Of a stretch of DNA of 22,245 bases, positions 7,149 to 15,978 are shown piece after piece. The notes under the pieces were generated by a model that worked only from the letters and a program-made list of their open reading frames with translations, ran no database searches and was not told the DNA's origin. The DNA is taken from positions 1 to 22,245 of the forward strand of contig NZ_CASEXV010000036.1 of NCBI RefSeq assembly GCF_949292005.1, written 5' to 3'. This stretch comes from an uncultured Bifidobacterium sp. (lineage in GTDB: Bacteria; Actinomycetota; Actinomycetes; Actinomycetales; Bifidobacteriaceae). Position 1 is the stretch's first letter; every line of letters starts with the position of its first letter. A program made the position numbers and the translations under genes.

Positions 7149-8413
7149 GAGCTTAGCGCAGTGACATAGTCCTTGATCTGATCCTGCTCCTTCATCATGC
7201 TTATGGCCACCCCCGCGGCCATAAGACACATGATCAGCGAGGACCCTCCCGCGGACACGAACGGCATGGGCACCCCCATGACGGGAAGAAGTCCGACGAC
7301 CACCATGATGTTCACCAGCCCCTGACCCACGATCCATATCGCGATGCACACCAGGACAAGCGTGGCGTACTGGTCCCGCATGTGCAACGCCACGCAGATC
7401 AGGCACCATCCGATGACGACGAAAAGAAGGATGACCAGAGCCGCTCCCACGAATCCCGTCTCCTCGCCGATGATGGCGAAGATGAAATCGTTGTGGGCCT
7501 CGGGAAGATAGTTCCATTTCTCCTTGGAGTTGCCTATTCCCACGCCGAAGAACCCTCCGGAGGCCATCGCGTATTTCGCATGGATCGCCTGGTAGCAGAC
7601 CTTCTGCGCCTGCTCGCTGGTGCAGCTCTGATAGGCCGCGAGCACTCTGTTCAGGCGGTTCGGACTGGTGACGACGATCAGACCGACAAGAACCCCCAGA
7701 ACGCCGACGATGCCAAGGAGCCACTTCATCGGGAATCCTCCGACCAGAAAGGCCGCCGCACCGATCATGATGACGATCATGGCCGTTCCCAGATCCTTGC
7801 CTCCAAGAACCGCCAGAAGGCAGAGGCCGAAGAACAGCGCCGGCCAGACGTAGGCGAGCATGCCGTCACGCTCGTACCTGCGCGCCGACATGCTCATCGC
7901 ACGGGGAAGCCAAAGACACAGCATGAGCTTCATGAACTCCGCCGGCTGCATGGTGAACTTCCCCGAGATCCCTATCCATCCGGCGTTCCCATTCACGGAG
8001 ATGCCCAAGGGCGTGAAGGTTATGAGCTGAAGCACAAGCGCCAGGCCCAGCAGCATCCCCGCATACCGTCTGAAGCGATCGGCTGGCATATACATGGCCG
8101 CCACTCCAAGCACAAGTCCCATAACGCAGTAGATGAACTGGCTGATGGCTTGGCTCCAAGGAGACAACCCCTCGGACACCATCGTGACGGATGAGCTTGA
8201 GAACACCATGATCACACCGAAGCAGGTCAGCGTGATCACGGCCAGACGGAACCCGTGGTAGCACCATAGAGGATTGACAAGGTTGCGGATACCCACATAC
8301 CCATTGGAGGGCCCAGGCTGGGAACCATCCGTCGACGCAGCCGGCTGGGTCGACGCGGAGGCGTCATGGCCCGGCGACGACACCCTCCTCAACAACCTCT
8401 TTTTAGAAGTCAT
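7145..8413 (-). CDS. ftsW: septal peptidoglycan polymerase FtsW (SEDS family)
   Basis: FtsW is the polytopic SEDS glycosyltransferase that polymerises lipid II at the septum with its partner FtsI. After a roughly 50-residue cytoplasmic N-terminus, the 422-residue protein has about ten hydrophobic segments. The extracytoplasmic loop motif LPEAHNDFIFAIIGEE contains the conserved aspartate (about D309) thought to be catalytic, and the C-terminal motif GVPMPFVSAGGSSL is typical of FtsW/RodA. The large loop before it has a cysteine pair (C264 and C273). The ATG at 8413 overlaps the end of murD by 11 nt, and the stop overlaps the murG start as ATGA. Location in the dcw cluster beside murG favours FtsW over RodA. 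Confidence 0.95.
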   Translation of the reverse strand: MTSKKRLLRRVSSPGHDASASTQPAASTDGSQPGPSNGYVGIRNLVNPLWCYHGFRLAVITLTCFGVIMVFSSSSVTMVSEGLSPWSQAISQFIYCVMGLVLGVAAMYMPADRFRRYAGMLLGLALVLQLITFTPLGISVNGNAGWIGISGKFTMQPAEFMKLMLCLWLPRAMSMSARRYERDGMLAYVWPALFFGLCLLAVLGGKDLGTAMIVIMIGAAAFLVGGFPMKWLLGIVGVLGVLVGLIVVTSPNRLNRVLAAYQSCTSEQAQKVCYQAIHAKYAMASGGFFGVGIGNSKEKWNYLPEAHNDFIFAIIGEETGFVGAALVILLFVVIGWCLICVALHMRDQYATLVLVCIAIWIVGQGLVNIMVVVGLLPVMGVPMPFVSAGGSSLIMCLMAAGVAISMMKEQDQIKDYVTALSS

Positions 8414-9830
8414 GCGTCCGCACCCACCGTCGCGATTCCTCCGCGAACCGATCGCCACGGTCCGCGTACGACGCGAACTGGTCCATCGACGCGCAGGCGG
8501 GGGCCATCAACACCACATCTCCTTCGCCCGCGTATCGCCCCGCGGCCTCCACCGCATGACGCATGACGCCGGACTTGTCCGACGGATCGATCACGGTGAC
8601 CGGAATCTCCGGAGCCTTGGCGCGTAGGGCCTCAAGCATCGGCTGCTGGTCGACGCCGATGACCACCGCGGCTTTGATGATCGACCGACGCTGCGTGATG
8701 AGATCCTCGAAACGTCCGCCTTTGGCCAACCCTCCGGCAATCCAGACAACCGATCCCGGCCGGAAGCTTCCCAACGAGGCCGCCGCAGCATGGGCGTTGG
8801 TCGCCTTGGAGTCGTCGACGAAGTGTATGGCGGCATTCCCCGTCCCCAACGTGGCCACGGTCTGGATGCGGTGTCCGCCTGGTTTGAACGTCCGAAGCGC
8901 CTCCACCGCACGTCCGCGGTCGGCACCATAGCCAAGGGCCAGCGCCAAAGCCGTCATCGCGTCAGCGAGAAGATGCGGGTATACGGTTCCATCAGGCTCG
9001 CACAGATGGGTCAGCGAAGCCTGACTGAGCAACGGCACCGACTCCCCGATCTCACCACCGGCGACACCGCTTCTATCCACGATCCATCCATCCGACACGC
9101 CAATGCATCCTGACTCCGGCGCCCCCAGAGTGAACCCGACCCGTCTGCATGACGGACCTGTCACGGCCGATCTGGCGATGCACGACACCCGGTCGTCATC
9201 AGAGTTGTACACCAGCGTTTTACGGACGTTACGGAAAACCTTGGCCTTATCCGCCGCATATGCGTCCATGCCGCCATGCCAGTCGAGGTGGTCGGCCGCG
9301 ATGTTGGTGATGGCGGCACAATCCAATGCCAACGACTCGGTGAAATGCAACTGGAAAGAGCTCAATTCGACGCACAGCACATCATGATCCGGATCGACCG
9401 CGGCATGCGACACCGGTTTGCCTATGTTGCCGACAGCCGGCGCATCGAAACCGCATGCGGTCAGAATCTCGGACGTCATCTCGGTGGTCGACGTCTTCCC
9501 GTTCGTCCCCGTGATTCCTATCCATCCGGCGGCCGATCCCGTCGATGTAGCGGTGGTCCTCAACCACCAGGCGACCTCCACCTCGCTCACCACGGGAATC
9601 CCCCGACGCCGAGCCTCGACTATGAAGGCGGTGCGTGGATTGAACACCGGCGAGCTCATGACCAGATCCACATCATCCCAATCCACATCGTCGAAAGAGT
9701 GGACATCCGCATCGGCACGCTTCTCATCCACGGTGATGACGCGGCCCGCACGCCCTCGCAGAACCTCGGCGACGCTCCTTCCGGAAACGCCCATTCCGGC
9801 CACCACCACGGTTTTCCCTGAGACGTCCAT
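8403..9830 (-). CDS. murD: UDP-N-acetylmuramoyl-L-alanine--D-glutamate ligase
   Basis: MurD is the cytoplasmic Mur ligase that adds D-glutamate to UDP-MurNAc-L-Ala. The 475-residue protein has an N-terminal Rossmann-like motif VVVAGMGVSGRSVAEVL, the ATP P-loop GITGTNGKTSTTEM (about residues 105-118), the metal and substrate segments NIAADHLDWHGG and YAADKAKVF, and the MurD-specific DDSKATNAHA near the C-terminal domain. The ATG at 9830 is supported by AAAGGA at 9838-9843, 7 nt upstream; the frame further upstream lacks family features. A 121-nt gap separates it from mraY, and its last codons overlap ftsW by 11 nt. Confidence 0.96.
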   Translation of the reverse strand: MDVSGKTVVVAGMGVSGRSVAEVLRGRAGRVITVDEKRADADVHSFDDVDWDDVDLVMSSPVFNPRTAFIVEARRRGIPVVSEVEVAWWLRTTATSTGSAAGWIGITGTNGKTSTTEMTSEILTACGFDAPAVGNIGKPVSHAAVDPDHDVLCVELSSFQLHFTESLALDCAAITNIAADHLDWHGGMDAYAADKAKVFRNVRKTLVYNSDDDRVSCIARSAVTGPSCRRVGFTLGAPESGCIGVSDGWIVDRSGVAGGEIGESVPLLSQASLTHLCEPDGTVYPHLLADAMTALALALGYGADRGRAVEALRTFKPGGHRIQTVATLGTGNAAIHFVDDSKATNAHAAAASLGSFRPGSVVWIAGGLAKGGRFEDLITQRRSIIKAAVVIGVDQQPMLEALRAKAPEIPVTVIDPSDKSGVMRHAVEAAGRYAGEGDVVLMAPACASMDQFASYADRGDRFAEESRRWVRTHDF

Positions 9831-9848
9831 GACATCATCCTTTCCACT

Positions 9849-9878
9849 CGACCGATCCGACCGCCGACCGATCCGACC
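9849..9878. repeat. short direct repeat in the mraY-murD gap
   Basis: The 14-mer CGACCGATCCGACC occurs at 9849-9862 and again at 9865-9878, separated by GC (period 16). It lies just upstream of the murD ribosome binding site. The function is unknown; it may be a chance product of GC-rich sequence. Confidence 0.6.
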
Positions 9879-9951
9879 AATCACATCACGCCAACAGCCA
9901 CGCGGGACGCAAACCATCCGGCCACGCCGCGACTCACCCGCGCCGGCGGCA

Positions 9952-11055
9952 TCACAGCAGCAATCCGGACCTACCGACCCAATCGCCATAGAAGACCATC
10001 AGACCGGTGAGGACGAACATCAGCTCGATCATCCAGAAGCGCACGACCACCTTCGATTCGCTCCATCCCAGCAATTCGAAATGATGGTGGATGGGAGCCA
10101 TCCGGAAGACCCGACGATGTATGGCTTTGAAGAACCCGACCTGGATCACGTCGGACATGGCTTCAATCACATACAATCCACCCACGATCAACGCGAGGAA
10201 CTCGGTGTGCGTCGCGATCGACAGGGCCGCGAAAAGCCCGCCAAGCGCCAGCGATCCGGTGTCACCCATGAATATGGTCGCCGGATTCGAGTTGAACCAC
10301 AGAAAGCCGAAGCATGCGACGGCGGCGCACACCGCGATGATGCTGAGGTCGAGCGGATCGGACACCGCGTAGGAGAATCCCGGCCGTCCCGATCCCTTCA
10401 CGTGGTAGCTCTCCCAAAACGCGATCAGGCCATAGCCCGCGAAGGCGATCATGGAGGATCCCGACGCCAGTCCGTCAAGGCCGTCGGTGAGATTGACCGC
10501 GTTCGTCCAAGCGGTCATAAGGAAATTGACCCACAGGACGAATATGACGATGGACAGAACCCTTCCCGCCCCCTCGAAGCTCAGGAACGGCGTCTCGATG
10601 AAGCTCATGCCGGACTGCGCGCTGGCGAAGCCTGATTTCGTGGGCATCATCAGCGCCAGAACGGCGTAGATGGTCGCGAAGATGAATTGTCCGATGAATT
10701 TCGCCCTCACGGACAACCCAAGATTCTGCTTTTTGCGCACTTTCGCGAAATCATCGATGAATCCCAGCAGCCCCATCGACACCATCGCGAAAAGGGCGAG
10801 GATGGCCGACCACGAGGGCGCGCTCCCGACCGTGAGATAGCGGTACAGAGCGGAGCTTGCCCATCCGAGGATTATCGCGAGGTTGATCACCACGCCACCC
10901 ATCGTCGGGGTCCCGCGCTTGACCTGATGCGAACGCGGCCCATCCTGACGTATGTACTGTCCATAATGCAGCCGGTGAACAAGCCTGATCAGGACAGGTG
11001 TGCCGAGGATGACCACCAGCAATGACACCACAATCCCTATGATCAACGAAATCAT
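9952..11055 (-). CDS. mraY: phospho-N-acetylmuramoyl-pentapeptide-transferase
   Basis: MraY is the integral membrane enzyme that transfers phospho-MurNAc-pentapeptide from UDP to undecaprenyl phosphate, making lipid I. The 367-residue protein has about ten hydrophobic segments and the family motifs in order: GTPTMGG near the N-terminus, FIDDFAKVRKKQNLGLS with the catalytic aspartates, AVNLTDGLDGLASG, FMGDTGSLALGG, and the histidine motif MAPIHHHFELLGWSE near the C-terminus. The ATG at 11055 gives a normal family length; only a weak GGGG precedes it. It lies 52 nt after murF and 121 nt before murD, the usual dcw order. Confidence 0.97.
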   Translation of the reverse strand: MISLIIGIVVSLLVVILGTPVLIRLVHRLHYGQYIRQDGPRSHQVKRGTPTMGGVVINLAIILGWASSALYRYLTVGSAPSWSAILALFAMVSMGLLGFIDDFAKVRKKQNLGLSVRAKFIGQFIFATIYAVLALMMPTKSGFASAQSGMSFIETPFLSFEGAGRVLSIVIFVLWVNFLMTAWTNAVNLTDGLDGLASGSSMIAFAGYGLIAFWESYHVKGSGRPGFSYAVSDPLDLSIIAVCAAVACFGFLWFNSNPATIFMGDTGSLALGGLFAALSIATHTEFLALIVGGLYVIEAMSDVIQVGFFKAIHRRVFRMAPIHHHFELLGWSESKVVVRFWMIELMFVLTGLMVFYGDWVGRSGLLL

Positions 11056-11107
11056 GTCGTCAACCCCGTTTCTCTCTCGGTCCTCATGCCTCCATCACAC
11101 ACGAAGC

Positions 11108-12667
11108 TCATGACCTATCGACTCCGCCCTTTCCGCCGTTGCGAGTCCATTCGGACGCCAGTGCGCTGAGCCCCGAGGCGTGGGACCCTTTGAGGAGCAC
11201 CACCGAACCGGGATGGTCACGCGCGATGCGTTCGACAAGAGCATCGGCCTGCGTCGTGGTGTGCGCCGTCTCGACGATAAGCTCCGGCCCGGAAACCGAC
11301 TCCGATCGCGTCGGATCGACTTCGCGGGCCCCATCGGCAAGACATCGAGACAGGTCATCGAGCTCTCCCGGACCGCCGACCGCCACCACCGCGTCCACAC
11401 CATGCTCGGCCGCATACCGACCGACCTGGCTGTGAAGCGCGCCTCCATCCGCCCCAAGCTCAAGCATCGCGCCCAGAACCGCGATCCTATAACGGTTTTG
11501 GCGGCCCGTTTCGTCCGACCCCCATCCGACGAGCCCATCTATTCCCGCCTTCATGGAATCCGGGTTCGCGTTGAAGGAGTCGTCGATAAGCGTGAACCGA
11601 ACGTCATTCCTGTCGACGGCGGACACGTCCATGCGATGGGGGCTGATATGGTCGACGCTGGACAGCGCCCCGGCGATGCGGGACAGCTCCACTCCCAGAT
11701 GCCGGGCCACCGTGGCCGCTGCCAACGCGTTCACCACATTGTGCCGTCCCGGTATGCCCAGTTCGATTCTTTCGCAATCCTCACCGGAACGGACGGTGAA
11801 CGACGCCCTGTCCCATCCGTCGACGCGTACATCCGTCGCCTCGATCAGACAGTGCCGTCCCGCGACGTCGACATCCGGATCAGCGAACCAGAGAACATCC
11901 CCAGGCGCTATGGAGGACATGGCCGCGACACGGGGATCGCCCGCGTTGAGCACCGCTACGCCTTGAGGAACCAGACCTTTGACTATCTCGCTTTTCGCCA
12001 GGGCTATGCGCTCCACCGATCCGAATTCGCCAAGATGCGCGGTGCCCACTTTGAGCACAACCGCAACGTCCGGAGGAACGATGCCCGTCAGACGAGCTAT
12101 CTCCCCAACGTGGTTTGCCCCCATCTCCGCGATGAGGAAGCGGGTTCGCTGACCCACCTCAAGAGCCGTGAGCGGAAGCCCGATCTCGTTGTTGAACGAT
12201 CCGACGGGAGCCACGGTCGGCGCGACGTCCGACAGTATTCCGCGCAGCATGTCTTTCGTGGTGGTTTTGCCCACCGAACCGGTGATCCCCACAACGGTAA
12301 AGGGAGCTTTCTCCCGGCGACGCAACTCGATGTTCTTCCGCGCCAGATCACCCAATGCCGATATGGTGTCAGCCACGACGATCTGTGGTATCCCGGCGTC
12401 TGGAACCTCATGATCCACCAACGCGGCCACCGCTCCTTGGGACGCGGCCTGCGCAAGAAAGTCATGGCCGTCCACACGCTCCCCTTTGACCGCCACGAAA
12501 ACGGATCCCGGAACGACCCGGCGGGAGTCGACGACCACGCCACGGGCCACCGCATTCGAACGATGAAGCCTCACGCTTCCCCTAACGGCCTCGGCGACAG
12601 TCTCGACATCCATGTCCATCATGCGGCCACCATCGTCTTGGACACCATCTCGTCCTGGATCACTCAC
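11108..12667 (-). CDS. murF: UDP-N-acetylmuramoyl-tripeptide--D-alanyl-D-alanine ligase
   Basis: MurF adds the D-Ala-D-Ala dipeptide to the tripeptide precursor, the last cytoplasmic Mur ligase step. The 519-residue protein shows the N-terminal substrate domain (VVVDSRRVVPGSVFVAVKGE, about residues 44-63), the ATP P-loop GITGSVGKTTTKDM (about 127-140; GSVGKT instead of GTNGKT is common in MurF), FLIAEMGANHVGEIARL, and the MurF-typical DDSFNANPDSMKAG. The GTG at 12667 has GGAGG about 9 nt upstream and is chosen. The conserved region starts later, so ATG at 12622, 12619 or 12613 is possible, but these have weak ribosome binding sites. It follows the MurE-like gene after 116 nt. Confidence 0.95.
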   Translation of the reverse strand: MSDPGRDGVQDDGGRMMDMDVETVAEAVRGSVRLHRSNAVARGVVVDSRRVVPGSVFVAVKGERVDGHDFLAQAASQGAVAALVDHEVPDAGIPQIVVADTISALGDLARKNIELRRREKAPFTVVGITGSVGKTTTKDMLRGILSDVAPTVAPVGSFNNEIGLPLTALEVGQRTRFLIAEMGANHVGEIARLTGIVPPDVAVVLKVGTAHLGEFGSVERIALAKSEIVKGLVPQGVAVLNAGDPRVAAMSSIAPGDVLWFADPDVDVAGRHCLIEATDVRVDGWDRASFTVRSGEDCERIELGIPGRHNVVNALAAATVARHLGVELSRIAGALSSVDHISPHRMDVSAVDRNDVRFTLIDDSFNANPDSMKAGIDGLVGWGSDETGRQNRYRIAVLGAMLELGADGGALHSQVGRYAAEHGVDAVVAVGGPGELDDLSRCLADGAREVDPTRSESVSGPELIVETAHTTTQADALVERIARDHPGSVVLLKGSHASGLSALASEWTRNGGKGGVDRS

Positions 12668-12783
12668 GTTCCAGTCCCTCCACCTCTCTCACCACCCATA
12701 TCTTCCGCAACTCTTCCGCAACCGTCCCATCAACGTCTATCCGCTGGACGCGGCCACGCGCGCTCGTCCGATCCGACGGACCA

Positions 12784-13671
12784 CTACCGCAGCTCCTTGG
12801 ACACCTTCAGAGCCCCTCTGATCGTGCTTCGACGCACTCCCACCCCCAGAGCCATCGCTATGGCCAACGACAGCCTGCGCTGCCCATCGGGATCCGACGC
12901 TATTCCGGATTGCTCCGCCAACTCATCCGATTCCGCCGTGGTGCCGACCGTCTGCGCGTTCTCGGACAGCTCGAATCCGTATCCATCCCGCAGCCGCGAC
13001 AACATCTGGTCCGTGTCCACTCCCTGACGGCCCGCATCCACACATCCGAGAACATCCACTCCCAGCGAGTCCAAGGCCCCCAATCTCAGAGTCTCATCAT
13101 CAAGTGCGATCACCACCGCGGCCGCTCCATCCTCCACGGATACCGACAGTGTGTTCTGCACATCCAACGATCCTATGGGATAGTGCAACAGCAGACGCCT
13201 TTCCAAGGACCGCGACTCGGCCGAACTGATGACGGCGACGGGGTTGCCAAGCATGTGGAGAAAATCCGCCACTCTGATAACCGTCGCGTGGACCTCGTCC
13301 GCATCGCTTCCGGCGACGGCGAACACGGCGAGGTAGGTGGAGGGCGATCCCGCCATATCGGAGGCCATCGCGCCGATCTGCTCACCTGTCGGGTCCCCAT
13401 AGAGCACGGGGATGTCGGAGATGGGCGGCTTCTCGCGCCAGGAACCTCCAAGTACCACCGCATAGGCTCCCTTGGCCATGGCGGTTTCGATGTCACCCTC
13501 CTGCGCGTCCGGGAGCAGCAGCAACGAGCCCGGACGGACCCGGTCGACGTCATCCGTCACCGATGTGACGGTCACCCCTCCCGCCGACTCGGGCTGAAGC
13601 TCAAGATCATAGTGTCCCGCGAGATAGGACAGCGTCACGTGCTTCGACATAGCCTCATTCACCAGTCCCAT
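12784..13671 (-). CDS. degenerate MurE-like protein lacking the ATP-binding loop
   Basis: This 295-residue protein sits in the murE slot between ftsI and murF. Residues 35-73 (TSVTDDVDRVRPGSLLLL, then AMAKGAYAVVL) follow the MurE N-terminal domain pattern. Residues about 115-150 align with the MurE central domain start, but where MurE has GTNGKTTT this protein reads AGSDADEVHAT (120-130), so the P-loop lysine and threonines are gone. Residues 180-218 keep the spacing of the MurE DAGVTHVVMEVSSHAL region but lack ENHLDYH-type metal ligands. It ends with an NALAA-like helix (LSLAIAMALGVGVRRSTIRG), with no C-terminal ligase domain. The frame is open and has AAGGGA 6 nt before the ATG, so it is probably expressed. 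It cannot be an active ligase by the known mechanism; a structural or regulatory role is inference. A functional murE would have to be elsewhere. Confidence 0.75.
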   Translation of the reverse strand: MGLVNEAMSKHVTLSYLAGHYDLELQPESAGGVTVTSVTDDVDRVRPGSLLLLPDAQEGDIETAMAKGAYAVVLGGSWREKPPISDIPVLYGDPTGEQIGAMASDMAGSPSTYLAVFAVAGSDADEVHATVIRVADFLHMLGNPVAVISSAESRSLERRLLLHYPIGSLDVQNTLSVSVEDGAAAVVIALDDETLRLGALDSLGVDVLGCVDAGRQGVDTDQMLSRLRDGYGFELSENAQTVGTTAESDELAEQSGIASDPDGQRRLSLAIAMALGVGVRRSTIRGALKVSKELR

Positions 13672-13735
13672 ATCGCATCCCTTCGTCGTTCATCGTTGCC
13701 GCGCACGATGTGGGCCGTTGGACGTCCCACCCGTC

Positions 13736-15529
13736 TCACCAAGTCACCGGGATAGCATCCGTACGCGTCTTCGATGTGGCTACCTGATACTTCTGCATAA
13801 GGAATTCACCGATCTCCTTGAAAAGCGGACCAGCGGTCAGACCTCCATATATCCCTTCGGGGTTCTTGATGACCACGGTGATGACGAAACGCGGGTTGTC
13901 GGCCGGAGTGATCCCCGACCAGTCCGCAACGATTCCCGTCAGCGTCCCGTCGCTGCCCGCGACCTCTGCGGTGCCGCTCTTGGATGCCACACGGTATCCA
14001 TCCACCTTGGCGAATTGGTCGTAGTTCTCGGCGGCCGACTCCATCGCGTTCATCATCTGCGATGCGACATCCTCATCCACCACGCGAACGGACTTCCCCT
14101 TCGACGGCGTCGTCACGGTGCCGTCCGCCGCAGTCACCGATTTGATAATCGACTGCTGCACCCGCACGCCCTTATTCGCGATCGTCGCGATGGCGTTCGT
14201 TATCTGCAGGACGTTCGTCGCGTACCCCTGGCCGAAAAGAACAGTGTTGCGGGTTCGTCCATCCCATTTGTCCGACGAGGTCAGCGTTCCTGACGACTCA
14301 CCGGGTATGCCCATGCCGCTGGACTGTCCGATTCCGAACTTGGTGAGGTACTTGTATCTGTCGCTGTCCGAATACTTGTCCGCCGCCATGATCATGCCCA
14401 CGTTGGAGGACTGCTGGAGTATCCCCGACGACGTCCACTTGCTGGTGACATGCTCCTCTGCGTCATGGTAGGTCTGTCCGTCCTTCTCTATGCTCCACGG
14501 AACGGTGAACTTGTCGGTGAGCTTGCGCACGCCCGTCTGCAGCATCCCGGACATGGACAGGACCTTGCCGATCGATCCTGGTTCGAAGGTGGTTCCGACC
14601 GCGCGTGAGACGCTCATCTTGGCCTTGTCGCTGCCGGCTGTGATGCTGTCTGAATCCTCCAAGGCGAGGATCTGACCCGTCGACACGTCCTGAACCGCCG
14701 CGATCGCCCAGTCGGCGTTGTATTTCTTGACCCCGGCCTGCAGAACCTTCTTGACATACCAGTCCACGTCGCTGTCGATCGTCAGCTCCACGTCGCTCCC
14801 GTTCACGGCAGCCTTGGATTTGGTCACGGTTCCGGGAATCTCCTCACCTCCCAGACCCTGCTGATAGACCTTGTATCCATCGGTGCCCGTGAGGACCTTG
14901 TTCTCCATGAGCTCGATCCCCGCGACGCCATCGCCGTCATCGTTCACGCCGCCGATGAGCGCGCCGGCCAGCGTGCCTGAGCTGTACAGTCTGTCGCTGC
15001 TGAGTTCCCCGTAGATGTAACCACCCAGATTGAGGGCTTCGATCTTACGCATGACCTTGGGTGTGACATCTTTCTTGAGAACCGCGTACTGACCCGACAC
15101 GGACATCATCGCCCCGAGCTTCAACGCGCTCATCTTCAGCACAGGCGCGAGAAGCCTGGCCACCGCCGCGGCTCCCTTCACGCCGACCGGCTTGCCGTTA
15201 ATCTGATGGCAATAGCTTGATGTGGATGTCGTGCAGGTGACGGGCTCGAAACTCGAGATCGCCTCGGGGTTGGCCACAATCGTGTATCGCTCGACGCTGG
15301 AGGCCAGAACCGTGCCATTGCGGTCGAGGATGCGCCCACGACTCGCCGAAATCGTCACGGGAAGCGTGCGCCTCGCGGTGGCGGCCTGCGCGATGCTCCG
15401 CCCATCAAGAAGCTGGATGGACGCCAACTTCCACAGACATGCCAACGCGAGGAACGCCAGAACAAGGCCCACCACCACAATTCGCCTGACCATGCTCGTC
15501 GCGGTGGATGTGGCACGTCGTCTCATCAT
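13736..15529 (-). CDS. ftsI: septal transpeptidase FtsI (class B penicillin-binding protein)
   Basis: FtsI cross-links septal peptidoglycan and works with FtsW. The 597-residue protein has a short cytoplasmic N-terminus, one membrane anchor (about residues 15-38), a PBP dimerisation domain starting ASRGRILDRNGTVLA, and a transpeptidase domain with all three active-site motifs: SIGK (S319, K322), SSN (374-376) and KSGT (517-520). A cysteine pair (C99 and C107) lies in the extracytoplasmic non-catalytic domain. There are no PASTA repeats, unlike some actinobacterial PBPs. The ATG at 15529 forms an ATGA overlap with the ftsL-like stop; a second ATG at 15526 is better spaced from GGGAG and may be the true start. 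Confidence 0.95.
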   Translation of the reverse strand: MMRRRATSTATSMVRRIVVVGLVLAFLALACLWKLASIQLLDGRSIAQAATARRTLPVTISASRGRILDRNGTVLASSVERYTIVANPEAISSFEPVTCTTSTSSYCHQINGKPVGVKGAAAVARLLAPVLKMSALKLGAMMSVSGQYAVLKKDVTPKVMRKIEALNLGGYIYGELSSDRLYSSGTLAGALIGGVNDDGDGVAGIELMENKVLTGTDGYKVYQQGLGGEEIPGTVTKSKAAVNGSDVELTIDSDVDWYVKKVLQAGVKKYNADWAIAAVQDVSTGQILALEDSDSITAGSDKAKMSVSRAVGTTFEPGSIGKVLSMSGMLQTGVRKLTDKFTVPWSIEKDGQTYHDAEEHVTSKWTSSGILQQSSNVGMIMAADKYSDSDRYKYLTKFGIGQSSGMGIPGESSGTLTSSDKWDGRTRNTVLFGQGYATNVLQITNAIATIANKGVRVQQSIIKSVTAADGTVTTPSKGKSVRVVDEDVASQMMNAMESAAENYDQFAKVDGYRVASKSGTAEVAGSDGTLTGIVADWSGITPADNPRFVITVVIKNPEGIYGGLTAGPLFKEIGEFLMQKYQVATSKTRTDAIPVTW

Positions 15530-15978
15530 TTGCTCCCGTCCGCGTCCTCTGCCTTATATCCTTTGAGATCGATCGAGATTGATTTCTGCGCGGGGATCAT
15601 GCCCATCTTCTCGGCCTTGTCCGGAAGCGATGTCTCCAAGTCGTCGAGTTTGGCCTGATCGGCCTGGATGTCCTGCGTCAAAGTGGAAATGCTCGACTCC
15701 ACCTGGGTCTGTTCGAACGAGTTCTCGACCATCTTCGTCCGGAAAAGAAGGGAACCGACAAGAGACGCCACAAGAAAGATCACGGCGATGACCACATGGA
15801 TCAAAGGGGCCCTGCGGGATCTGGTCCACGTCGCTATGCGATGGACACCCCGGGCCATGGCATCGCCCGCATCATGCCGACGGAGGATCAGCTGCGGGCG
15901 GGTCTCGATCCGGCGCGTTCCCTCATCCGGCCTGGCCGGTGCCGCATGCGAGCGGATGCTGCGTTGTGTGGCGGCCAT
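15526..15978 (-). CDS. ftsL: FtsL-like cell division membrane protein
   Basis: FtsL is a small bitopic divisome protein that forms a coiled-coil complex with an FtsB-type partner and FtsQ and helps activate FtsWI. This protein of about 150 residues has a basic cytoplasmic N-terminus, one transmembrane segment (about 58-79, IHVVIAVIFLVASLVGSLLF), then a polar helical stretch of about 40 residues with coiled-coil character (VESSISTLTQDIQADQAKLD) and a proline-bounded end (DKAEKMGMIPAQKSISIDLK). The sequence is poorly conserved, so the call rests on topology and position between rsmH and ftsI. The ATG at 15978 is chosen because AAGGAG lies 6 nt upstream; the adjoining ATG at 15981 is too close. 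Start and stop overlap both neighbours. Confidence 0.8.
   Translation of the reverse strand: MAATQRSIRSHAAPARPDEGTRRIETRPQLILRRHDAGDAMARGVHRIATWTRSRRAPLIHVVIAVIFLVASLVGSLLFRTKMVENSFEQTQVESSISTLTQDIQADQAKLDDLETSLPDKAEKMGMIPAQKSISIDLKGYKAEDADGSK

Noticed and set aside
7149..7724. N-terminal 190 codons of the long open frame leading into murG
   Set aside because: It overlaps ftsW in another frame and has no MurG features; the ATGA junction and the glycine-rich motif place the start at 7148.
9418..10635. A 405-codon plus-strand open frame antisense to murD and mraY
   Set aside because: A shadow of two well-supported genes, with no recognisable domain.
11180..13027. A 615-codon plus-strand open frame antisense to murF and the MurE-like gene
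   Set aside because: Long antisense frames are common in GC-rich genes; its product looks unlike a real protein and murF is clearly real.
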